Made by a program: the position numbers and the translations under genes
Notes under the pieces: model-generated
Told to the model about the DNA's origin: nothing
What the model saw: the letters and a program-made list of their open reading frames with translations, nothing else
Databases searched by the model: none
Shown: positions 1-5,014 of the stretch, piece by piece
How the letters are laid out: each line of letters starts with the position of its first letter
How positions within the stretch are numbered: the stretch's first letter is position 1
NCBI GenBank assembly: GCA_003170935.1
Contig: PMYA01000073.1
Span: forward strand, 15,238-20,251
Direction: 5' to 3'
DNA: 5,014 nt
Origin: Methanobacteriota archaeon
GTDB lineage: Archaea; Halobacteriota; Bog-38; Methanoflorentales; Methanoflorentaceae

Positions 1-531
1 ATTATGTTACTGTTAGACGAATCAGGTTCAATGCAGGAGCCAAAACGAACTGCTGCGTTACAAGGGGTCCTACTCTTTATGGAAGCGTTCGATTATATCG
101 GGATTGATTACGCGATCATCGGCTTTGCGGACGCGCCAATAGTCCATAAGCCGTTTGGCGACAATTTTACGCAGCATGAGCGCGAGCAAGTATTTGAGGA
201 CGTATCTCAGTTCATACCGTTTGGGGCGACGGCAGATGCGGACGCTCTTGCTTTGGGTATAAATCTTTTCGAACGAGAGCCCGAAGATGTTTATCGTCTT
301 ATAATCGTTGTCTCGGACGGTGAGGGAAACGTCAATAGTACCGGCCTCACCTTTAAAGAACTTCAGGACGTAGCTACAACGAAATCTATCCACGTAGTAG
401 GGATCGGCATAGGAGAAGGTGCCACATCAATACGCACAAGGTACGACCGTAGGATACAAGTTGCGACGGTTGACGACCTGCCTTTGATGTTGGGCAGTGT
501 GCTTGCAAAAGAGGTGACCTCAGATTCGTAA
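1..531 (+). CDS. VWA (MIDAS) domain protein, C-terminal part, 5'-truncated by window edge
   Basis: The frame is open from base 1 (ATT, then ATG) and ends at TAA 529-531. The ATG at 4 is unlikely to be the true start, because it falls inside the first beta strand of the VWA fold, directly before the metal site. All three MIDAS elements are visible: DESGS (Asp codon 16-18), the Thr in GATAD (codon 229-231) and the Asp in SDGE (codon 316-318). The site should therefore bind a divalent cation and, in known families, an acidic residue of a ligand. No signal peptide or membrane segment is visible in the portion present, so a cytoplasmic location is inferred. The VWA domain forms the C-terminus, as in CobT, BchD and midasin. 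The gene for a two-module AAA_5 ATPase starts 10 bases after the stop, so the two are probably co-transcribed and act together, with the VWA protein as substrate or adaptor subunit. The missing N-terminus could hold other domains. The VWA call is secure; the partnership is inference. Confidence 0.92.
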   Translation: MMLLLDESGSMQEPKRTAALQGVLLFMEAFDYIGIDYAIIGFADAPIVHKPFGDNFTQHEREQVFEDVSQFIPFGATADADALALGINLFEREPEDVYRLIIVVSDGEGNVNSTGLTFKELQDVATTKSIHVVGIGIGEGATSIRTRYDRRIQVATVDDLPLMLGSVLAKEVTSDS

Positions 532-541
532 TAATACCTCG

Positions 542-3500
542 ATGAATTATAATGGTTTAAACGACGCCCGAGAGCATTCACAAACCATTGATGATCGATT
601 TAGTGAGGAACTTGGGGCGCTAATCGCTCGCGTTTACCTGAAGCTCAAGCAAGACTTTCCCGAACTTTTCACAATAAGGGACCTAAAACGGGCAACTGAG
701 GCGCTTGCGTTATTTTTGGACTCCGGGTTGTCAGAAAAAGACGCCTTTGTTGACGTGTGTCACTACGCTTTTACACAGATACAGCCAGAGAGTGATGGGA
801 TAGTACAATCGATAATCGAACAAGATGGCCATATTAAAGCAGTGCTGCCAGATTTCGAACCTCGTGATCTGACGTTGCTTACTCGTCGGCTTCCTGCACT
901 CGTCACGTCTATTTCAGGGGGTCTCAAATCCTTTTTGCAGATTCTTGAGACCTATAACGAGAGCCCGACTGTCAAAATGTTGCTTACCATGCTTGCCAGT
1001 TTGGTGAATGCGACAGACAGAGAAACCTGGATTGCGGCACGAAAAATCGCTTATGACTTGCTTTTTGATGATTCTTTGCGCGACGTCATCTTGGAGGAAT
1101 TAGAGGAGGAGTTGACTGATACGGCTTGGACTGCGCGCCAAGCGGCCGTCGTCGTTCTTGCCACTCTGTATGGTGATCGCATTGCGGGTGGAAAACACAC
1201 CGACTGGCATCTATTGGAAACGTTGCTTCGTGATGATGCATGGGCTGTGCGCCAAGCCACTGTCGAAGCGCTGGGCAATATCTACCCCACCCTCATTCAA
1301 AGAGACGTAGACGTTGATCTCAAAGGGCTTGAAGCCGCCCTTACAGATCGATCATGGGTGGTACGCAAAGCAACGGTGAACGCGCTAGGTGACGTCTACA
1401 CAGCACGCATCGAACGCGGGATCCCGACCGACGTTGCCCCATTAGAGCGCCTACTCACCGATCACGACACAGAGGTCCATCAAGCCGCTTTAGGGGCGTT
1501 GGGTGACGTATACTCAATACTCATAAAGCGGGGCAAGGACGTTGATATCAGTTCTCTCGAGGCAGATGCTGCAAGCCGTGACGAAAAAGTCCACATGGCG
1601 CTCATGATTGCCCTTGGCAGTGTTTATGTTGCGCTACTGGATCGCGGGATAGTGAGCCCAATATCAAGAGTTGAGCGCGGCATTTCCAGCGAGTTTCTAG
1701 GGGTCCGTAAGACAGCAGCTTCGGTTTTAAGTGTAGTTTATCCCGCTTTTATTAAACACGGAGAAGCGATTGACTTAGGACAGCTTGAGATGGGGTTGGA
1801 TGCGCTTCTTGATTACCACCGGCAAGTTACAATCGAAGCGCTGGGCGTTATTTACCCTGCGCTCATCGACGTTGGCATCCAAGTAGACCTGCCGCGTTTT
1901 GAACTCGGGCTTAATGATGAATACTGGGCTGTGCGCCAAGCCACTGTCGAAGCGCTGGGCAATATCTACCCCACCCTCATTCAAAGAGACGTAGACGTTG
2001 ATCTCAAAGGGCTTGAAGCCGCCCTTACAGATCGATCATGGGTGGTACGCAAAGCAACGGTGAACGCGCTAGGTGACGTCTACACAGCACGCATAGAACG
2101 CGGGATCCCGACCGACGTCTCGTTACTCCAACACGTCCTAACGGAAAATAACGATGAGCTCCGCAGGGTTTCAGTAGAGGCACTGAGCGGCATTTACACA
2201 GCACGCATTGAACGCGGGATCCCGACCGACGTTGCCCTATTAGAACACCTGCTCACCGATGACGACATCGAGGTCCGCCAAGCCACAATCAAAGCATTTG
2301 GCCTGGTTTATCCTGCACTTATTCACGCAAAAAAGTCCGCCGTAAGGGTCAAAAAGCTAGAGAATTCCACGAGTGACAAACACGCAAAAAATCGCGTAGC
2401 GGCGGCTAAAGCTCTCGGCGATATCTATGCAACACTCATTGAGTGTGGCAAAGAGCCTGATATAAGACCGCTGGAACAGCTCCTAACTGATACCAACTCA
2501 GACGTGCGCCAGGCGGCCGTCGAAGCGCTAGGGCGAGTATACCCGAGATACGTCGACAAGGGCATGGCCCTTAATCAGCACGCACTCCAACAAGTATTAG
2601 ATGACAATGCCGTTGAAGTTCGTAGTGAGGCCCAGAACCTTTTCGGTAGCGTCGCGCGTGCTATGCTCCTAGGCTCTGACAATGGAGAGTTTCAAGAGAC
2701 GATTCGCGAGCTGGGTGACGAACTTGATGCGTCTCTATCTACGCCGCTTTCTGGCACTTATTCGCAGTTTGTCCAGTTCAAGGGAGACTCCCTGCAAGTA
2801 GGGCACCTCACGATGCAAAAAAAGACGCTGCACACTAGTGCGAAGCAGTGCATCGTAACGAAAACTGCGTATGAGCTGCTTAATGCGATTGCTTCAGCGT
2901 TTCTTTTGAACCATCCGCTTCTCCTGATGGGTCCGACGTCTACCGGGAAAAGTTTCTTGATAAAGTGGTTAGCTGAGACCCTGGGTTACGAGCATATTTC
3001 GTACACGCTCAACCCGTACATTTCGAAGTCAGAACTGATAGGCGGTATAAAACCAAACAACCAAGGAAAGTTCGTCTGGCAGGATGGAATCATCTTAAAA
3101 GCAGCCAAACGCGGAACTTGGCTTGTTCTTGAGGAGCTAAACCTTGCGGCCTCCGAGGTCCTCGAGATACTTAACGATTACTTAATCACGGGCAAATTCG
3201 TCTATTCTGAGAATGGCGATCAACGCGTTGTCGAGCCGTCGGGCGAATTCAGGCTGTTTGCCACAGCGAACCCGTCAAGCTACGCACAACGGGAACGGCT
3301 GTCACAGGTGTTTGTGTCGCGGTTCAAGGTCCAATACCAAAGGGAGCTGAGTGAAGAGGACTTGATTGAAATTCTAAGCGGATTATTTGGTATCCCCGCT
3401 CATTTGGCCTACTCGATCGCGTTTTTTCACGTTACCTTACAGGAACAAGCCAACTCGAAAGTTATTGGTAAGGAGGAAAAGGAACCATACATCTTCAGTT

Positions 3501-4336
3501 TGCGAGATTTGATACGGCTTGGAAGGCGATTGGAGCCCGCTATACAAACGAACGTGCCCGAACACGTATTTATGCGTCTCCTTGGTACAGAATTAGCTGA
3601 CATCTACGTTGCACGCGTGCGAAACCGCGACGAACGGGAAGGTCTGCTAAAGCTTATTGACACCATCTTTGGCATCAAAGCAGAGGGCAGCAGCGGTGCA
3701 GATGCGTTGACCATTCCCTCCGAACAGCTGGGGCAGACACTCGCTGACTTGCCGGTGACGAGGGGTCGCCGCTTCATTCCAGGCGAAGAAGCTCGAATCG
3801 TGCCGACCGAAACGCAGAGACGCACACTCGTGAGCATGCTTAAAGCTCTTAAGTTTGATGAGCCGATTCTTCTAGTTGGCTACCCTGCTTCAGGAAAAAC
3901 TACGTTAATAAGATACCTGGCGCGGCAGAAGAAGACGGACCTTTACTACGTGAACCTTTCATCAGATTCGGGCATCGAGGAGCTCCTAGGTGGCTTTACG
4001 CAAGACCGTCGTGGCAGGTGGCGCTACAAGCGAGGCCTCCTCTTTCAAGCCGTCAAAAGCGGTGCATGGCTTTTAATCGACGAGGCGAACCTTAACCCCC
4101 TCTCGGAGTACCTCAATACACTACTCGACTTCGGTTACGTCACAGACGAAGAGGCAACCGTATTTGAACTGCATCCTAATTTCAGATTGTTCTTTTCTAT
4201 TAATCCGCCGAAAATCCACCCTTCGAGAAACGTGCTCTCCCCCGCACTGCGCACTCGATTCAACGAGATCTGGCTTGAGGAGATAACTGACGCTGCAGAA
4301 CTATCTGAATTAGTCGATAGGTGGAAGCGGGCTTGA
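542..4336 (+). CDS. HEAT-repeat / tandem AAA_5 (MoxR-midasin-like) ATPase
   Basis: This 1264-residue protein has three parts. Residues 1-197 are helical and unrecognised. Residues 198 to about 708 form a HEAT-like solenoid of 38-residue units. From about 770 to the end there are two AAA+ modules. Module 1 has Walker A GPTSTGKS (797-804), an ELIGG-type helix-2 insert, Walker B LVLEE (861-865), sensor-1 N910, SRF with R927, and a lid with SLRDLIR (986-992). Module 2 has Walker A GYPASGKT (1113-1120), an ELLGG insert, Walker B LLIDE (1177-1181), sensor-1 N1221 and LRTRF with R1237/R1239, then stops at 1264 without a lid. The inserts and the ELNLA/EANLN motifs place both in the dynein-related/MoxR/midasin branch. 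It is probably a cytoplasmic ATP-driven remodelling machine working with the upstream VWA protein, the solenoid supplying a binding surface. ATG 542 lies 10 bases after the upstream stop with no close Shine-Dalgarno. Family call secure; substrate unknown. Confidence 0.93.
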   Translation: MNYNGLNDAREHSQTIDDRFSEELGALIARVYLKLKQDFPELFTIRDLKRATEALALFLDSGLSEKDAFVDVCHYAFTQIQPESDGIVQSIIEQDGHIKAVLPDFEPRDLTLLTRRLPALVTSISGGLKSFLQILETYNESPTVKMLLTMLASLVNATDRETWIAARKIAYDLLFDDSLRDVILEELEEELTDTAWTARQAAVVVLATLYGDRIAGGKHTDWHLLETLLRDDAWAVRQATVEALGNIYPTLIQRDVDVDLKGLEAALTDRSWVVRKATVNALGDVYTARIERGIPTDVAPLERLLTDHDTEVHQAALGALGDVYSILIKRGKDVDISSLEADAASRDEKVHMALMIALGSVYVALLDRGIVSPISRVERGISSEFLGVRKTAASVLSVVYPAFIKHGEAIDLGQLEMGLDALLDYHRQVTIEALGVIYPALIDVGIQVDLPRFELGLNDEYWAVRQATVEALGNIYPTLIQRDVDVDLKGLEAALTDRSWVVRKATVNALGDVYTARIERGIPTDVSLLQHVLTENNDELRRVSVEALSGIYTARIERGIPTDVALLEHLLTDDDIEVRQATIKAFGLVYPALIHAKKSAVRVKKLENSTSDKHAKNRVAAAKALGDIYATLIECGKEPDIRPLEQLLTDTNSDVRQAAVEALGRVYPRYVDKGMALNQHALQQVLDDNAVEVRSEAQNLFGSVARAMLLGSDNGEFQETIRELGDELDASLSTPLSGTYSQFVQFKGDSLQVGHLTMQKKTLHTSAKQCIVTKTAYELLNAIASAFLLNHPLLLMGPTSTGKSFLIKWLAETLGYEHISYTLNPYISKSELIGGIKPNNQGKFVWQDGIILKAAKRGTWLVLEELNLAASEVLEILNDYLITGKFVYSENGDQRVVEPSGEFRLFATANPSSYAQRERLSQVFVSRFKVQYQRELSEEDLIEILSGLFGIPAHLAYSIAFFHVTLQEQANSKVIGKEEKEPYIFSLRDLIRLGRRLEPAIQTNVPEHVFMRLLGTELADIYVARVRNRDEREGLLKLIDTIFGIKAEGSSGADALTIPSEQLGQTLADLPVTRGRRFIPGEEARIVPTETQRRTLVSMLKALKFDEPILLVGYPASGKTTLIRYLARQKKTDLYYVNLSSDSGIEELLGGFTQDRRGRWRYKRGLLFQAVKSGAWLLIDEANLNPLSEYLNTLLDFGYVTDEEATVFELHPNFRLFFSINPPKIHPSRNVLSPALRTRFNEIWLEEITDAAELSELVDRWKRA
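1241..1434 (+). repeat. Near-identical direct repeat, copy 1
   Basis: This 194-base stretch matches 1925-2118 with one mismatch: C at 1411 against A at 2095, a silent Ile codon change. The first 170 bases are identical. It encodes residues 234-298, spanning parts of the HEAT units that start at 236 and 274. The offset of 684 bases is exactly six 114-base units, so the copies are in register with the protein repeats. Confidence 0.97.
1925..2118 (+). repeat. Near-identical direct repeat, copy 2
   Basis: This is the second copy of the 1241-1434 stretch, encoding residues 462-526 and the HEAT units that start at 464 and 502. Identity stops abruptly on both sides: TGATGATGCA precedes copy 1 where TGATGAATAC precedes copy 2, and after the shared ACGT the sequence is TGCCCC in copy 1 and CTCGTT here. 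The units lying between the two copies are clearly diverged from each other. Confidence 0.97.
2195..2285 (+). repeat. Diverged third partial copy of the HEAT repeat DNA
   Basis: This stretch aligns with 1397-1487 at an offset of 798 bases (seven units). The first part (2195-2243) has only two differences, at 2209 and 2238; the remainder has several more. It encodes the IERGIPTD turn for the third time in the array. Unlike copy 2, it also follows copy 1 beyond the end of the 194-base block (the VALLEHLLTD region against VAPLERLLTD in copy 1). Confidence 0.85.
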
Positions 4337-4419
4337 CTATCGGCGTAATAACTCAACGCGGTGGCCCCACCGAACGACCTTTAACAATCCTTAAGTAGAC
4401 GCGAAATCTCTTTTGCACG
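4337..4419. other. Intergenic region between the ATPase and the GATase-like gene
   Basis: This 83-base gap is the longest non-coding stretch in the window. It holds an inverted repeat at 4359-4372 (CGGTGG, CC, CCACCG) that could form a 5-6 bp hairpin, but no T-run follows, so it is not a convincing intrinsic terminator. TTAAGTAG at 4391-4398 is centred about 26 bases before the next ATG, where an archaeal TATA box for a leaderless mRNA would sit, but the match is weak. No Shine-Dalgarno sequence precedes ATG 4420. The gap is also where an in-frame tandem stop TAATAA (4346-4351) follows the TGA of the ATPase gene. Confidence 0.5.
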
Positions 4420-4974
4420 ATGAGTGAGATTGCGCTCATTTGGGATCGTCCGCTTCTTTTTGAGAAGTTGTTTGTTGAATATGGATTAGCATGTGTGCGT
4501 GTGTCGCCGTTGCAGATTGGCACCGCGTACTCCCCGAAATTTAAGGTGGCGATTCTTCCCGTTGGTTTTGGGAATCCGGCCTATAGTACAGTCGCTAAAT
4601 CAGTGCGACGCGTAGGTACGCCCCTGCAGCAGTTTATGCGAAAGGGGGGTGTTTTAATAGCGTTCAGCCCGTACGTCGACGACTACGACTTTGCGTGGCT
4701 TGGTCTGCTTTACAGGGTTAAGCATCTCGCCCGAGACACTCCGATGAAAATAGATGTCAGGAAACAGCATCCAGCCGCGCACATCCTCAACGTCTTTGAG
4801 GCCTATACAGATGGCTACTTGATAGGCGTAGATGAGAACGACGTGATATTACAGTCTGAAGACGGCGCTGTTTTGATAGTGAAGCCTGTGGACCAAGGAC
4901 TTGCTATCTTGTCAACAATTCACGAGTTTCCTGCAAGACAATTCATCACGTGGGCCCTCGATGTAGCACTATAA
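4420..4974 (+). CDS. Class I glutamine-amidotransferase-like (flavodoxin-like fold) protein, apparently non-catalytic
   Basis: This 184-residue protein is not one I can name. Its layout fits a GATase1/ThuA-like alpha/beta fold: a first strand IALIWD (residues 4-9), a helix ending in YGLACVRVSP, a strand KVAILPVGFGNP (42-53), a helix leading to an RKGGVLIAFSPY strand (74-85), and a late GLAILSTIHEFP strand-turn (160-171), close to the position that carries the catalytic His in true amidotransferases. The nucleophile Cys expected after the GGVLIAF strand is absent, and the only cysteine is C25. An H-x-E dyad is also not seen (H168 is followed directly by E169). It is probably a binding or structural protein, not an amidase. 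The start is supported by the fold beginning at once and by an in-frame TAG at 4396-4398. It sits 83 bases after the ATPase gene on the same strand, so co-expression is plausible. It ends in tandem TAATAA. Fold assignment is moderate; function unknown. Confidence 0.8.
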   Translation: MSEIALIWDRPLLFEKLFVEYGLACVRVSPLQIGTAYSPKFKVAILPVGFGNPAYSTVAKSVRRVGTPLQQFMRKGGVLIAFSPYVDDYDFAWLGLLYRVKHLARDTPMKIDVRKQHPAAHILNVFEAYTDGYLIGVDENDVILQSEDGAVLIVKPVDQGLAILSTIHEFPARQFITWALDVAL

Positions 4975-4982
4975 TAATACTG
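4970..4982 (+). promoter_or_regulatory. Possible -10-like element (TATAAT) immediately before a start codon
   Basis: TATAAT at 4970-4975 overlaps the stop codon of the preceding gene and ends 7 bases before ATG 4983, the geometry of a leaderless bacterial promoter. No -35 hexamer is evident at 16-18 bases. The match may simply be a by-product of the tandem TAA stops. Confidence 0.25.
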
Positions 4983-5014
4983 ATGGATAAGTTAACCGCG
5001 ACGTCTTCGAGCAA
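4983..5014 (+). CDS. Start of a probable downstream gene, 3'-truncated by window edge
   Basis: An ATG eight bases after the preceding stop opens a frame (MDKLTATSSS, then a partial codon) that runs to the edge. Support comes from the tight spacing and from the junction, which repeats the TAATAATAC-then-ATG arrangement found before the ATPase gene at 529-544. Ten codons are too few to assign a family, and no Shine-Dalgarno sequence is visible. Confidence 0.45.
   Translation, partial: MDKLTATSSS

Larger units (their letters stand above)
1133..2665 (+). repeat. HEAT-like 38-residue (114-bp) repeat array inside the ATPase gene
   Basis: Units start at residues 198, 236, 274, 312, 350, 388, 426, 464, 502, 540, 578, 617 and 655, and a 14th begins at 693. 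Every unit is 38 residues long except the one at 578, which is 39. The consensus is roughly VRQATVEALG, then (N/D)-(I/V)-Y-(P/T), a short helix ending in R-G, a V-D-(L/I) turn, and a second helix L-E-x-x-L-(T/L)-D. This is the two-helix pattern of HEAT/armadillo-type solenoids, which usually serve as protein-binding scaffolds. Such a constant unit length suggests growth by unit duplication. The residues before 198 (IAARKIAYDLL region) look like a decayed earlier unit. Confidence 0.88.

Noticed and set aside
1133..2665. The repeat array considered as a CRISPR-like or minisatellite element.
   Set aside because: The repeats are coding, in frame, 114 bases long and diverged in a way that preserves the HEAT pattern; there are no short identical repeats separated by unique spacers.
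4333..4338. TTGACT as a -35 box for the GATase-like gene.
   Set aside because: No -10-like hexamer lies 16-18 bases downstream (the sequence there is GC-rich), and the match overlaps the stop codon of the ATPase gene.
70..4356. Reverse-strand open frames lying opposite the genes (70-393, 363-581, 1051-1278, 1775-1984, 3604-3837, 4135-4356).
   Set aside because: They are short, mirror strongly supported forward genes, show no domain motifs, and several simply reflect the repeat DNA.
4359..4372. GC-rich inverted repeat as a terminator after the ATPase gene.
   Set aside because: The stem is only 5-6 bp and no T-run follows, so it is not a convincing intrinsic terminator.
4321..4398. Short GTG-initiated frame overlapping the end of the ATPase gene, in frame with the next gene and ending in TAG at 4396-4398.
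   Set aside because: It has about 25 codons, no ribosome binding site and no recognisable motif. The following protein begins its fold exactly at ATG 4420, so an extension through TAG is unsupported.
4947..4952. Palindrome CACGTG near the end of the GATase-like gene.
   Set aside because: A single six-base palindrome inside a coding region is expected by chance, and no second copy or half-site was seen nearby.

Overview
The window reads as a compact, one-strand (+) prokaryotic gene cluster: three genes, the start of a probable fourth, and very little intergenic DNA. Base composition looks balanced and arginine is coded mostly by CGN with some AGG/AGA. None of the assigned starts has a well-placed Shine-Dalgarno sequence, which fits an archaeon or a bacterium that uses leaderless or coupled translation. 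I cannot name the organism from the sequence. No tRNA, rRNA, CRISPR, transposase or integrase is visible.

Layout: (1) positions 1-531, the C-terminal end of a von Willebrand factor A (VWA) protein with a complete MIDAS metal site; its N-terminus lies outside the window. (2) 542-4336, a 1264-residue protein with a helical N-terminus, about 13 HEAT-like repeats of exactly 38 residues (one is 39), and two AAA+ ATPase modules of the MoxR/midasin/dynein-related (AAA_5) type. (3) 83 bases of intergenic DNA, then 4420-4974, a 184-residue protein that looks like a non-catalytic class I glutamine-amidotransferase-like (flavodoxin-like) fold. (4) From 4983, ten codons of a likely further gene that runs off the edge.

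The core pair, a VWA protein next to an AAA_5 ATPase, matches the general logic of MoxR/VWA, CobS/CobT, BchI/BchD and midasin: the ATPase ring remodels a target and the VWA MIDAS domain docks it. Here the ATPase carries two AAA modules in one chain (midasin has six) behind a large HEAT solenoid, and the second module ends just after its arginine finger with no lid. The role of the third protein is unknown; conserved proximity would make it a candidate partner or target. I infer a chaperone-like remodelling machine with an unknown substrate.

At DNA level the HEAT array contains a 194-base near-perfect duplication exactly six repeat units apart, which points to recent gene conversion or recombination inside the array. 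All three complete gene ends carry in-frame tandem TAATAA, although gene 2 first meets a TGA four codons earlier.
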